DNA of 46,431 nucleotides from an uncultured Schlesneria sp. (GTDB lineage: Bacteria; Planctomycetota; Planctomycetia; Planctomycetales; Planctomycetaceae): contig CAILLA010000297.1 of NCBI GenBank assembly GCA_903834925.1, positions 1 to 46,431 on the forward strand, in the 5' to 3' direction. Numbering within the stretch: position 1 is the stretch's first letter; the number at the start of each line of letters is the position of its first letter. A model generated the notes under the pieces. The model ran no database searches and was not told the origin of the DNA. It saw only the letters and a program-made list of their open reading frames with translations. Below, piece after piece: positions 27,234-36,346 of this stretch. A program made the translations under genes and the position numbers.

Positions 27234-27308
27234 GTTTTGATCAACGTTGATATTCAATCGGTATTGTTTCAAGCTTCTTCAGCAAAGGTCTTGGGAAGGT
27301 CGAAGCGA

Positions 27309-28211
27309 TCAAATGCCGCTTCCATCTTCAAAATGGTGTGGGAACTGTTGATCCATTTCCAACGCGGGATTTTTTGCACTGTTTCTGGCGACAATACGAG
27401 CGGGAACGCCAGCGACAGTGCAATGGGGAGGAACTGGGTCAAGCACGACACTTCCCGCTCCGATCTTCGCCCCTTCACCAATTTCAACGTTACCCAGGAT
27501 CTTAGATCCTGCTCCAATAAGTACGCCCTGTCGGACCTTGGGATGCCGGTCTCCCGATTGCTTACCGGTTCCACCGAGTGTCACTTCGTGAAGAATCGAG
27601 ACATTGTCTTCAATGACGGACGTTTCGCCCACGACAATCCCTGTTGCATGGTCCATCAGGATTCCGGAGCCGATCCTGGCGGCAGGGTGAATGTCCACGG
27701 CAAAGATTTCGGAAATTCGGTTTTGAAGAAATACAGCGAGAAATCGACTGCCATGATTCCAGTGCCAATGAGCCACCCGGTACGCTTGAAGTGCCTGAAA
27801 ACCTTTGAAAAATACGAACGGGCGCAAGTATCCTCCCGCAACGGGATCGCGGTCGACGATCGCTTGAAGATCGTTTCGGATGGCACGTCGAATCGTCGGG
27901 CAGGCAGCAAATGCGTGAAGAATCAATGACTGCATTCGGTCTTCGGTGATCGTTCCAGTGGCGAGCTTTGATGACAAGATCCCACCCAACGCATCTTCCA
28001 TGTTTGCCAGTTCCAGCACCGCCTTGTTGAGAAACAAGCATAAACAGGAACAGTCCTGTTCTTCTGCTTTGGCTTCTCGACGGATTGCAGCCCAGATTGG
28101 GTCGGCGAATTCCATTTGTTTTTCGCGGGAATTCGTCGCCTTATTGTCGCCATTGAGTGAGAAGATAGGGGTGCAGTCAATCGAGTTTAACACCACTGTT
28201 TCGATTTTCAT
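27309..28211 (-). CDS. cysE: Serine O-acetyltransferase (EpsC/SrpH type)
   Basis: About 300 residues from ATG 28211; ATG 28115 (MEFADPIW) is an alternative that would drop 32 non-conserved residues. The N-terminal helical domain (DPIWAAIRREA to about 165) is followed by a left-handed parallel beta-helix with hexapeptide repeats (IHPAARIGSGILMDHATGIVVGE, IGAGSKILGNVEIGEGAKIGAGSVV, VAGVPARIV). The catalytic His is in DHATG (187-190). It makes O-acetylserine from serine and acetyl-CoA, the substrate of the cysteine synthase encoded divergently 597 nt away. Together with the shell and desulfurase genes this matches the srpH position in cyanobacterial sulfur-responsive clusters. Confidence 0.93.
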   Translation of the reverse strand: MKIETVVLNSIDCTPIFSLNGDNKATNSREKQMEFADPIWAAIRREAKAEEQDCSCLCLFLNKAVLELANMEDALGGILSSKLATGTITEDRMQSLILHAFAACPTIRRAIRNDLQAIVDRDPVAGGYLRPFVFFKGFQALQAYRVAHWHWNHGSRFLAVFLQNRISEIFAVDIHPAARIGSGILMDHATGIVVGETSVIEDNVSILHEVTLGGTGKQSGDRHPKVRQGVLIGAGSKILGNVEIGEGAKIGAGSVVLDPVPPHCTVAGVPARIVARNSAKNPALEMDQQFPHHFEDGSGI

Positions 28212-28517
28212 GCAATTCAATCCGTTAAATTCAATAATCAAAATCTCAAACCACAGTATTTCACAATTTCGTCAGGCAAGTCAGTGTCAATCGATGTGGG
28301 TTCAGAACGATGAATTCGTCATGGAATTGAACATCGGTCTCTTCGGATCGTCATGAGCACCAAAAATGGTGGTTTCATGTGAGGCTTCCAAGACGAAATC
28401 ATCCCCTTCGATCATCAACAAAGGTATTGGCCGTAACAGATCTTGATGGGTCTTATCACGTTTAGCATAAACTATCACTTTTAAAGTGGTTGTTTAATCT
28501 GTGTATTCAAGCTAGGT

Positions 28518-28775
28518 TTGTCAAGCATATTCTCTAGAAATCTGTTTTCAATCGCGGGTTCGATACTGCGAGTGATCGGTTTCGTGCCTTTCAGTTTAAC
28601 CGCAATTTATGTGCTTGTAATACTTTATCGTATTGTGTCGTGTGGTCTGTTGCACGAACGAACCATTTTTCTTGCGGAATGTGACATCCTTTGGTTGACA
28701 CTAAAAACGTCAGCTGATAATATACTACCAATCTGGTTGTTGTTTATTCTTGTTGGTTCGTTGTTGGGCGGTTGA
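28518..28775 (+). CDS. Doubtful small hydrophobic protein in the cysE-cysK spacer
   Basis: An 85-residue frame with a TTG start and two hydrophobic stretches ([19 protein letters not shown] and [17 protein letters not shown]). It contains the strong promoter at 28695-28723, which argues against it being a gene, and the T-rich sequence alone would give hydrophobic residues. Otherwise 28212-28807 holds only the divergent promoter region. Confidence 0.2.
   Translation: MSSIFSRNLFSIAGSILRVIGFVPFSLTAIYVLVILYRIVSCGLLHERTIFLAECDILWLTLKTSADNILPIWLLFILVGSLLGG
28695..28723 (+). promoter_or_regulatory. Consensus sigma-70 promoter of the cysK-encapsulin-desulfurase run
   Basis: A perfect TTGACA (28695-28700), a 17-nt spacer and TAATAT (28718-28723), one base from consensus. 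Transcription should begin near 28730, giving a leader of about 78 nt before ATG 28808. A small inverted repeat AATAC-TTTATC-GTATT at 28618-28633 upstream could be an operator. Confidence 0.75.
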
Positions 28776-28807
28776 TTCGTGTCCTGTCGCAAGGGGAGGT
28801 CGCTGAG

Positions 28808-29743
28808 ATGGCGTTATTCAAAGACAATTCCGAATCCATCGGACGGACGCCATTGATTCAAATCAACCGGCTCGCAAGCAGGCTTGGTGGCCGAATTCTC
28901 GCGAAAATTGAAGGTCGAAATCCTGCCTATAGCGTCAAGTGTCGCATCGGGGCAGCCATGATCTGGGACGCCGAAGCAAGCGGGCAACTTAAGCCAGGGG
29001 TGCATGTCGTTGAACCAACCAGTGGAAACACAGGGATCGCATTGGCCTTTGTCTGCGCGGCACGCGGCTATCAGCTCACGCTAACCATGCCCGAGACCAT
29101 GTCCGTTGAGCGGCGTGCGATGCTGCGGTCATTTGGTGCGGAACTTGTGTTGACGCCTGGTGCAGATGGGATGAAGGGGGCAATTGCCAAAGCCGAAGAT
29201 CTCGCCAAGCAAAATGGCTGGTTCATGCCACAACAATTCAAAAATCCTGCGAATCCTGAAATTCACTTCAAAACAACGGGCCCTGAAATATTTGAAGATA
29301 CGAATGGAAAGATTGACTACTTCATCGCCGGCGTTGGTACGGGGGGGACGATTACCGGTGTTTCGAGATATCTGAAGCAGCAAAAGCATCTTGCGATCAA
29401 ATCGATTGCCGTTGAACCAAAGTCGAGTCCTGTTCTTTCTGGCGGGCCATCAGGTCGGCATAAGATTCAAGGTATCGGTGCTGGTTTTATCCCGGAAATC
29501 CTCGACACAAGTCTTCTGGATGAAGTGATTCAGGTCACGGATGATGAAGCGATCGAAACCGCAAGGCAACTAATGAAGCTCGAAGGAATTTCGTGTGGTA
29601 TCAGTTGTGGTGCTGCGATGGCGGCGTGTTTAAAGGTTGCTGCCAGGCCAGAAGCGATCGGGAAAACAATCGTCACGGTGTTGCCAGACAGCGGAGAGAG
29701 ATATCTTTCGACGGCGCTGTTCGACAAAGAGGTGATTGGTTAA
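28808..29743 (+). CDS. cysK: Cysteine synthase (O-acetylserine sulfhydrylase, SrpG type)
   Basis: 311 residues, normal CysK length. The PLP-binding Lys is in NPAYSVKCR (Lys44); the substrate loop PTSGNTG is at 70-76 and the phosphate-binding loop GTGGTITG at about 177-184, with [11 protein letters not shown] and SCGISCGAA following. It condenses O-acetylserine with sulfide to give cysteine. ATG 28808 has a strong GGGGAGG Shine-Dalgarno about 9 nt upstream; the in-frame codons before it are not conserved. It is the first gene after the promoter at 28695 and heads a run with the two shell genes and the desulfurase, so its product could supply cysteine to the encapsulated enzyme. Confidence 0.95.
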   Translation: MALFKDNSESIGRTPLIQINRLASRLGGRILAKIEGRNPAYSVKCRIGAAMIWDAEASGQLKPGVHVVEPTSGNTGIALAFVCAARGYQLTLTMPETMSVERRAMLRSFGAELVLTPGADGMKGAIAKAEDLAKQNGWFMPQQFKNPANPEIHFKTTGPEIFEDTNGKIDYFIAGVGTGGTITGVSRYLKQQKHLAIKSIAVEPKSSPVLSGGPSGRHKIQGIGAGFIPEILDTSLLDEVIQVTDDEAIETARQLMKLEGISCGISCGAAMAACLKVAARPEAIGKTIVTVLPDSGERYLSTALFDKEVIG

Positions 29744-29896
29744 TTACAAGTCGATCCCCGCGAAATTTGTGCGTCATTCGAATCCCTTGACTTTAGACCT
29801 TCTGCGGATTGACGAGGTTCGTAGGATGGTGTTGAATTTTGAGCGAAATTACCTTTTTGTTCGTTTTGGAACATCACATTTTTGGGAAGGATCTCG

Positions 29897-31360
29897 GTGT
29901 CGGATAATCTTCTACAGCGCAGTGTGACGACAGCTGTCGCACGGAATCTGGCGAACACCACGAAGACATCACCCCAGATGATGTCGATTACTCCGCGATG
30001 GCTCTTAAGGCTGTTACCGTGGGTACAGGTAACCGGTGGTACTTACCGTGTCAATCGGACAAAGGTCGAACTCTCGAAAGCCGAACGGATTGATATCGAT
30101 TTCGTTGGTGGGGTTGCCTCTTTTTCTCCCGAGGCACTTCGGAGTGTCCCGTTATTCTCTCGCTTGCCCGTGGATATCACCACGAGAATGGCCAACCGAT
30201 TTAAGACCGAGGTTGTTTCGCTCGGTAATGAACTGGTTGTCGAAGGCGAAGACGGCAACAAGTTCTTTATTATCGCTGAAGGGCAAGTTGAGGTCTTGAG
30301 CAAAGGGGCTCACGGTAGCAATCTGCGAATCGCCTTGCTGACCGAAGGAGAATTCTTCGGTGACGCGGACATCGTTTCCGAACATCGCTCGAACGTAACC
30401 ATCCGCACGCTGACACCCTGTGTGTTGATGACGTTTTCCCGAAAGGATCTTGATGCCGTTCTGAACGAAATCCCCAGTGTCAAAGGTGAGTTTCATCGGG
30501 CGATTGAAAAACATCTTGAACTGCTATCCGCAACGAACCGGTACGGCGAACGTAATATCGATTGAGTCTCGGGGTTTGCCGAGAATGTTGAAATTCCAGA
30601 AACGTTCGTCGATTACTCTCCGACCCCTCGGGAGTATTCACTCTCTGCCATCCAGACAATCGTTCGTGTTCATACGCGAGTGTCGGATCTCTACAACGGT
30701 CCTTACGATCAGCTTGAAGAACAAATGCGGCTGACGATCGAAGGGATTAAAGAACGCCAGGAATGGGATCTCGTCAACAGCAAAAAATTTGGTCTGTTGC
30801 ATTCCGCAGATCCTGCAATGCGACTCAGTACGCGGTACGGGGCACCGACACCAGACGATCTGGATGAACTGCTCGCTCAAGTCTGGAAGAAACCTGCGTT
30901 CCTCCTGGCACACCCCCGAGCGATCGCGGCGTTTGAGCGAGAATGTACCTGGCGTGGCGTTCCACCTGATACCACATCGCTTTTTGGGACACCGATGATC
31001 ACCTGGCGTGGGATTCCACTGGTTCCATGCGACAAACTCGAAATCGGTAAGACCAGTCGAAACCAGTCAGGTCAACAGTTCGGGACAACAAATATCCTGC
31101 TATTGCGAGTCGGCGAAGCCGAACAGGGGGTCGTGGGACTGCATCAAACCGGTATTCCCGGTGAGATTATGCCAAGTCTTTCTGCTCGTTTGATGGCGAC
31201 CGACAGTATGGGAGTCGCGTCCTATCTTCTCTCTCTCTATTCGTCGTGTGCCGTTTTGACTGACGATGCGGTGGGTGTACTCGAAAACGTGGAAGTTGCC
31301 TACTACCACGACTATGACCATCGCAATCCTTCGGGTTTCGAAGACGGTCTTGGAATCTGA
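29897..31360 (+). CDS. Family 2B encapsulin shell protein A, interrupted by an in-frame TGA
   Basis: 487 codons before the final stop, including a TGA at codon 223 (30563-30565). The start is GTG 29897, aligned with MSDNLLQ of copy B and preceded by GGGAAGGA. Regions: an N-terminal arm (about 1-30), the family 2 signature [22 protein letters not shown], a cNMP-binding-like domain (about 75-205), then RYGERNID, the stop, and the HK97-like shell fold ([80 protein letters not shown]). It aligns with copy B without indels up to the stop, and the frame stays intact after it. The first start-like codon after the stop is GTG 30680, without a Shine-Dalgarno. Either a nonsense mutant, a sequencing error, or a recoded or split gene. 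Confidence 0.85.
30563..30565 (+). other. In-frame TGA at codon 223, aligned with Leu223 of copy B
   Basis: Context GAT-TGA-GTC; copy B has GAT-CTG-GTG at the same place. One base change from TTA would create it. TGA is a normal stop elsewhere in this window (for example nadD and the M48 gene), so there is no sign of genome-wide TGA reassignment. The next base is G. No obvious selenocysteine-type hairpin follows. Confidence 0.9.
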
Positions 31361-31424
31361 AAACGAATTCATTCGAATCGAAAATAACATCTCTCTACCA
31401 GCACGATAAAGGAGTTTGAAAGCG

Positions 31425-32864
31425 ATGTCCGATAATTTGCTACAGCGAAGCGTGACGACTTCTGTTGCCCGAAACCTGGCGACCACCACCAAGACATCGC
31501 CGAAGATGATGTCGATTACGCCCCGGTGGATGCTTAGCCTTCTTCCGTGGGTTCAGGTCGATGGCGGTACTTTTCGCGTCAACCGGACGAAGGTTGAGTT
31601 ATCCAAGGCCGAGCGAATCGGTGTTGAGATCAGCGGTGATGTCGTTTCCTTTACGCCCGAATCACTTCGAAGCGTTCCTCTGTTTTCTCGATTGCCCGAT
31701 GCGATCATCGCCCGTATGACGAGTCGCTTTAAGACCGAAGCGGTTTCGCTGGGTAACAAACTGATTGTCGAAGGCGAAGATCGAAGCAAGTTCTTTATTA
31801 TTGCTCAGGGGCAAGTTGAGGTCTTAAGTAAGGGTGTTCATGGCAGCAACCTGCGGATTGCGCTGTTGAATGAAGGCGAATACTTTGGTGAAACCGATCT
31901 GGTCTCGGATAAACCATCCGACGTTACTGTGCGAACAATTACTCCCTGTGTGCTTCTGACGTTTTCTCGCAAAGATCTCGATGCAGTTCTCAAGGAATTG
32001 CCGAATCTGAATGACGATTTCAAAAAGGCAATAAAAGAACACCTTGAACTTCGCTCGACCGTCAATCGATATGGCGAACGAAACATCGATCTGGTGTCTG
32101 GTTTCGCCGAGAATATGGAGATCCCGGAAACCTTCGTTGACTACTCCGCGAATCCTCGCGAATACTCGCTGTCAGCCGTGCAAACCGTCGTTCGAGTCCA
32201 TACGCGGGTTTCCGATCTTTATAACGGGCCTTTCAACCAACTCGAAGAACAGATGCGATTGACGATCGAAGGGATCAAAGAACGTCAAGAATGGGAGCTG
32301 ATTAACAGTACGAAGTTCGGTCTAATCCACTCGGTCGATCCTGCCATGAGAATCAGCACTCGCTATGGCGCTCCCACACCGGACGACCTTGACGAATTAC
32401 TCGCGCTGGTCTGGAAGAAGCCCGCCTTTTTTCTGGCTCACCCCAAAGCAATCGCCGCGTTCGAACGAGAATGTACATGGCGTGGCGTCCCTCCTGTAAC
32501 CACCGTCTTGTTCGGCACTCCCGTGATTACCTGGCGCGGCGTTCCCTTAGTCCCTTGTGACAAGCTGGAAATGAAAAGCCGTTATCAGTCGAACCAGTGG
32601 TTCGGCACGACAAGTATTCTACTGTTGCGAGTTGGTGAGGCTGACCAGGGCGTTGTCGGATTGCATCAGGCCGGTATCCCGGGCGAGATCATGCCAAGCC
32701 TGTCAGCTCGACTGATGGGGACCGACAGCTTAGGGGTCGCGTCATATCTTCTGACGCTCTATTTCTCTCTGGCCGTACTAACGGATGATGCGGTGGGAGT
32801 CCTGGAAAACGTCGAAGTTGGGTATTACCACGATTATGAAAACCGTAAGCCTAAAGTGAAGTAA
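31425..32864 (+). CDS. Family 2B encapsulin shell protein B with cNMP-binding-like insert
   Basis: 479 residues, complete. ATG 31425 has GGAG upstream. Layout: N-terminal arm (1-30), family signature [22 protein letters not shown] (about 39-60), cNMP-binding-like domain (about 75-205, with [23 protein letters not shown] and FGETDLVSDKPSDVTVRT at 154-171), then the HK97-type shell fold (about 216-475). Family 2 encapsulins self-assemble into icosahedral compartments; the cNMP-like domain distinguishes subfamily 2B from SrpI-like 2A. The canonical Arg of the phosphate-binding cassette is replaced (PSDV instead of P-R-A/T-A), so nucleotide binding is doubtful. It is 65 nt after copy A, and the cargo desulfurase is 193 nt downstream. 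The two copies are similar throughout and could form mixed shells. Confidence 0.93.
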   Translation: MSDNLLQRSVTTSVARNLATTTKTSPKMMSITPRWMLSLLPWVQVDGGTFRVNRTKVELSKAERIGVEISGDVVSFTPESLRSVPLFSRLPDAIIARMTSRFKTEAVSLGNKLIVEGEDRSKFFIIAQGQVEVLSKGVHGSNLRIALLNEGEYFGETDLVSDKPSDVTVRTITPCVLLTFSRKDLDAVLKELPNLNDDFKKAIKEHLELRSTVNRYGERNIDLVSGFAENMEIPETFVDYSANPREYSLSAVQTVVRVHTRVSDLYNGPFNQLEEQMRLTIEGIKERQEWELINSTKFGLIHSVDPAMRISTRYGAPTPDDLDELLALVWKKPAFFLAHPKAIAAFERECTWRGVPPVTTVLFGTPVITWRGVPLVPCDKLEMKSRYQSNQWFGTTSILLLRVGEADQGVVGLHQAGIPGEIMPSLSARLMGTDSLGVASYLLTLYFSLAVLTDDAVGVLENVEVGYYHDYENRKPKVK

Positions 32865-33056
32865 TGGTGTAAGGATCGGACAACGGTTAACTGGTTGGGT
32901 TGCAGGTCTCTTGATGCGGGTGTTGCGTTTCGCTTCTCCTCTGATGCAAGTTGCCTAAGCCGTATTGGCCGTTGTTTCCGAGTTCCTTTCCATCTTACGT
33001 GATCCGAATATCGCATCCACAGGCTATGGCTTTGCGGTTTTTTTAAAGGCAGGCTC

Positions 33057-34802
33057 ATGACTGAAGTCACACCCGATTTGATCGCTCAAATTGCAACGCG
33101 GTTGCTGAACGATGTTCCACAAACATCAGCGGACGACGTTCCAACGTCGCCATCTGGGTTCGCAGTTCCTCACCAGCCCTCCTATTTGGGAGCTTCGAAC
33201 GTTCCATCAACCTACGTTCCGTCAACTTCGGTTGCTTCGCCACAGGGGCGAGTCTCACCAGTTGCCCCTGAACGGTACTCGCCTGCGGTTCAGCCAGCCC
33301 CAACGCATCCTGGCTTCACGCCTGACACGCCTACAGGGTCACCACATCATGTGGCAGATGTTTCACCTGATGGGCTACGCAGTTTTGTCGAGCAAATCAG
33401 GAATCCGACTCCGCAACCTGATTGTGGTTTTGGATTCGGAGCACCAGGGATCGCTTTTTTGAAGCAGATACTCGCCCCCAATCAAGTTCCCAGCCCCGTC
33501 TCATCAGCAGGTTCTCGGCCGTTAGATATTCCGTCAATCCGTCGTGATTTCCCAGCGCTAAATCAGCGAGTTCATGGCAAACCATTAATCTGGTTCGACA
33601 ACGCGGCGACAACCCAAAAGCCACAATCCGTGATCGACGCGATTTCCTACTACTATGCACATGATAATTCGAACATTCATCGTGCCGCCCATACGCTCGC
33701 TGCGCGATCGACCGATGCGTTCGAAGCCGTTCGAGAAAAGGTTCAGCGATTCCTCGGGGCGGGTTCATCGAAAGAAATCATTTTCGTTCGAGGAACGACC
33801 GAAGGGGTAAATCTGATCTCAAAGACCTACGGCCAAAAGTTCTTGCAGCCGGGTGATGAGATCCTGTTGTCGACACTCGAACATCACGCGAACATCGTCC
33901 CGTGGCAAATGGTCGCGAAGGAAAAAGGAGCGATCATCCGCGTCATTCCAGTGAATGATCGTGGTGAGGTCATGCTTGAAGAATATCAGGCACTTCTCGG
34001 ACCAAGAACCAAAATCGTGGCATTAACTCAGGCCTCCAACAGCCTGGGAACGATCTTGCCCGTCACAGAAATGACTCATCTGGCGAAGCGATACGGGGCA
34101 CGTGTTCTGATTGACGGTGCTCAGTCCGTGTCGCACATTCCCATCAACGTGCAGGAAATCGGCTGCGATTTCTTCGTGTTTTCCGGACATAAGATCTTTG
34201 GTCCGACAGGCATCGGCGTCGTTTATGCTCGAGAAGAACTACAGGAAATCATGCCCCCCTGGCAAGGTGGTGGGAACATGATCAAGAACGTGACGTTTGA
34301 AGAAACAACCTATTCCGATCCTCCAAACAAGTTTGAGGCTGGGACGCCAAACATCGCTGACACCGTGGGGCTCGGAGCTGCGTTGGATTACGTTCAAAGT
34401 CTCGGGCTGCCGAATATTGGCAAGTACGAACACCACCTGCTGGAATATGCGACCGAGCGATTGCGACCGATTGACGGATTGCGTCTGATTGGGCAAGCGC
34501 GAGACAAAGTCAGCGTGATTTCCTTCGTCCTGAAAGATCGTCGCACGGAAGAGGTTGGAAAGCTGCTGGACCTCGAGGGGATTGCAGTTCGAGCAGGACA
34601 CCATTGTTCGCAGCCTTCGCTGCGTCGATACGGCGTTGATGCAACGGTTCGTCCTTCGTTCGCCTTCTACAATACGACGGATGAAATCGACCACCTCGTG
34701 GCAACCGTCAAGCGGATCAGTGTTGGAACCGTGAATGTCCCAACGGCATCCGGCTCAACAACCCAAAATCGTTTCCCTTTCGGCTCGGCGGTATTCGGTT
34801 AA
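33057..34802 (+). CDS. SufS-like cysteine desulfurase with N-terminal encapsulin-targeting extension
   Basis: 581 residues against about 406 for SufS. Residues 1-155 are an extra Pro/Ser/Thr-rich, low-complexity region (PSTYVPSTSVASP, PAPTHPGFTPDTPTGSP) with two ordered-looking patches: 105-117 (DGLRSFVEQIRNP) and 123-140 (CGFGFGAPGIAFLKQILA). The enzyme domain starts near LDIPSIRRDFPAL (156). PLP Lys is 379 (FSGHK) and the catalytic Cys is 517 (RAGHHCSQP). A C-terminal tail of about 20 residues (NVPTASGSTTQNRFPFGS) is also extra. In family 2 systems such disordered extensions direct desulfurase into the shell; here that is inferred from position and layout. It removes sulfur from cysteine, releasing alanine and leaving a persulfide. 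ATG 33057 has AGG nearby. Confidence 0.94.
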   Translation: MTEVTPDLIAQIATRLLNDVPQTSADDVPTSPSGFAVPHQPSYLGASNVPSTYVPSTSVASPQGRVSPVAPERYSPAVQPAPTHPGFTPDTPTGSPHHVADVSPDGLRSFVEQIRNPTPQPDCGFGFGAPGIAFLKQILAPNQVPSPVSSAGSRPLDIPSIRRDFPALNQRVHGKPLIWFDNAATTQKPQSVIDAISYYYAHDNSNIHRAAHTLAARSTDAFEAVREKVQRFLGAGSSKEIIFVRGTTEGVNLISKTYGQKFLQPGDEILLSTLEHHANIVPWQMVAKEKGAIIRVIPVNDRGEVMLEEYQALLGPRTKIVALTQASNSLGTILPVTEMTHLAKRYGARVLIDGAQSVSHIPINVQEIGCDFFVFSGHKIFGPTGIGVVYAREELQEIMPPWQGGGNMIKNVTFEETTYSDPPNKFEAGTPNIADTVGLGAALDYVQSLGLPNIGKYEHHLLEYATERLRPIDGLRLIGQARDKVSVISFVLKDRRTEEVGKLLDLEGIAVRAGHHCSQPSLRRYGVDATVRPSFAFYNTTDEIDHLVATVKRISVGTVNVPTASGSTTQNRFPFGSAVFG

Positions 34803-34932
34803 GCCAGACACAAAAATTCTTTCCAATCGCTTTGGCGAGTCTGACTGTCAAATAACTTGTATGGGGACTTCGTCGCTCAGTTGCTAATATTCGGGCAATG
34901 TCCATGTTCCGCCGATTGGAAGAGGCTTGCCG

Positions 34933-36339
34933 ATGGTCCGCGATTTCCTGAACGAGAGTCTGTCACACGATCCCATTCACGGGTATATCCCGTTTATTGC
35001 CCGAGCCGGTTTGCCTGAGGGCGAAGCGGCAGAGCAAGATATTATCGACCATCCCTGGGTTCAGCGGATGCGACATATTCACCAGCTTCAAACCGCCTGG
35101 TGGGTATTTCCCTCAGCCGAACACATGCGGTTTCAGCATGTCCTGGGGGCCATGCATCTCGCTTCGGTCGCGATCGAACATTGGTATGAATCGCTGTGCG
35201 AATCCTGCCGTAACGTCCCATCCCGAGCTTACGTCGAAAGCCTGCTACGGATGGCGGCGTTGCTGCACGATGTTGGTCACGGTCCATTTGGCCACTTTTT
35301 CGATGACCATTTTCTCGATCAGTTCGGCGTGACTCACGAAGACATTGGTAGTGCCGTGATTGAGCAGGAACTGGCTGATATCCTGCGGCGGATCCGTCGT
35401 AATCCGACCGGTCGACTTCAGCCGCTGGAAGAGCTGGACCCTCAACAGATTTCCTGGTTGATTCGACGTCCTAAGCCAGGAGCCGCTTCCGAGGAGGGAC
35501 ACCCGGACTGGCTTAGAAAACTTCGGTCGTTATTCAGCGGTATTTACACGGTCGACAATATGGACTTCGTGTTGCGCGATGCGTACATGTCCGGCTATAA
35601 CACGAAGGCATTCGATCTGAATCGAATCCTGCACTACACGTTCTTCACTCCAGCGGGACTGACAATTCATTCCCGAGGCCTTCCGACGTTGATTAATTTC
35701 ATCGAAACACGAGCCAACCTGTTCCGCACGATCTATTTTCACCGGACAGTCCGAGCCGTCGACCTGGCGCTGGAAGATCTTTTTCCCGAAACAATGACGC
35801 ATCTCTTCCAGGGAAATCCGCTCGAAAAACTCGATGCTTACCGCAAGTTCACGGAATCGACGTTCATGGTCGATGTCGAACGCTGGGGCGATAGCGATGA
35901 TCCACAGCTTAAGGATCTTGGCCAGCGCTGGCGTAAGGTGATTTGTCGTGAGGTCCATTGGAAAATGGCCTGCGAACGAACACTCAATTTTCATTCGGGG
36001 ACTGCAGAACGCACCACCATCTTTTCAGAACCAGATCTTGTTCTACGCCGAGTTCGCGAACGGCTACCTCGTGATTTAAAACAGCTCGAACTCAAGATCG
36101 ATGTGGCCAAGCACTATCACCGGCCAAGTAGTCGTCTTCCCGCCAGCGGCCAGAATTTTCTGCTTGATCCGTCGGTGGGCACGCCTCAAGGTCTGTCGGA
36201 TGACGATCTGTTTCGAGCATTGCCAATCAGCTTTTGTATCTTTCGAATCTATTCGAAAGACCATCGGCAAGATGGGGTTCTCAACACGGCACTCAATGCG
36301 GTGCTTGGTGAAGCGAGTGATGCGAAGACGAATATGTGA
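34933..36339 (+). CDS. HD-domain phosphohydrolase (dGTPase/SAMHD1-like)
   Basis: About 468 residues from ATG 34933, with GGAAGAGG upstream. The HD metal site is visible: RFQHVLGAMHLA (His69), LLHDVGHGPFGHFFDD (His112-Asp113) and DNMDFVLRDAYMSGY for the last Asp. The layout (N-terminal DPIHGYIPF, then HD, then a long helical C-terminus) fits the deoxynucleoside-triphosphate triphosphohydrolase-like group. The exact substrate (dNTP or other phosphate ester) cannot be read. It follows the desulfurase by 130 nt on the same strand but seems functionally separate. The stop is 7 nt from the convergent gene. Confidence 0.88.
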   Translation: MVRDFLNESLSHDPIHGYIPFIARAGLPEGEAAEQDIIDHPWVQRMRHIHQLQTAWWVFPSAEHMRFQHVLGAMHLASVAIEHWYESLCESCRNVPSRAYVESLLRMAALLHDVGHGPFGHFFDDHFLDQFGVTHEDIGSAVIEQELADILRRIRRNPTGRLQPLEELDPQQISWLIRRPKPGAASEEGHPDWLRKLRSLFSGIYTVDNMDFVLRDAYMSGYNTKAFDLNRILHYTFFTPAGLTIHSRGLPTLINFIETRANLFRTIYFHRTVRAVDLALEDLFPETMTHLFQGNPLEKLDAYRKFTESTFMVDVERWGDSDDPQLKDLGQRWRKVICREVHWKMACERTLNFHSGTAERTTIFSEPDLVLRRVRERLPRDLKQLELKIDVAKHYHRPSSRLPASGQNFLLDPSVGTPQGLSDDDLFRALPISFCIFRIYSKDHRQDGVLNTALNAVLGEASDAKTNM

Positions 36340-36346
36340 GTCGCCG

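Noticed and set aside
30563-30620. Selenocysteine at the TGA of shell gene A
   Set aside because: No stable hairpin with the usual bacterial SECIS features is seen just after the codon, the aligned residue is Leu rather than Cys, and no catalytic role is expected there.
30680-31360. Separate gene for the shell half starting at GTG 30680
   Set aside because: The codon is the Val of the conserved HTRVSDLY stretch, has no Shine-Dalgarno, and would omit about 38 conserved residues after the stop.
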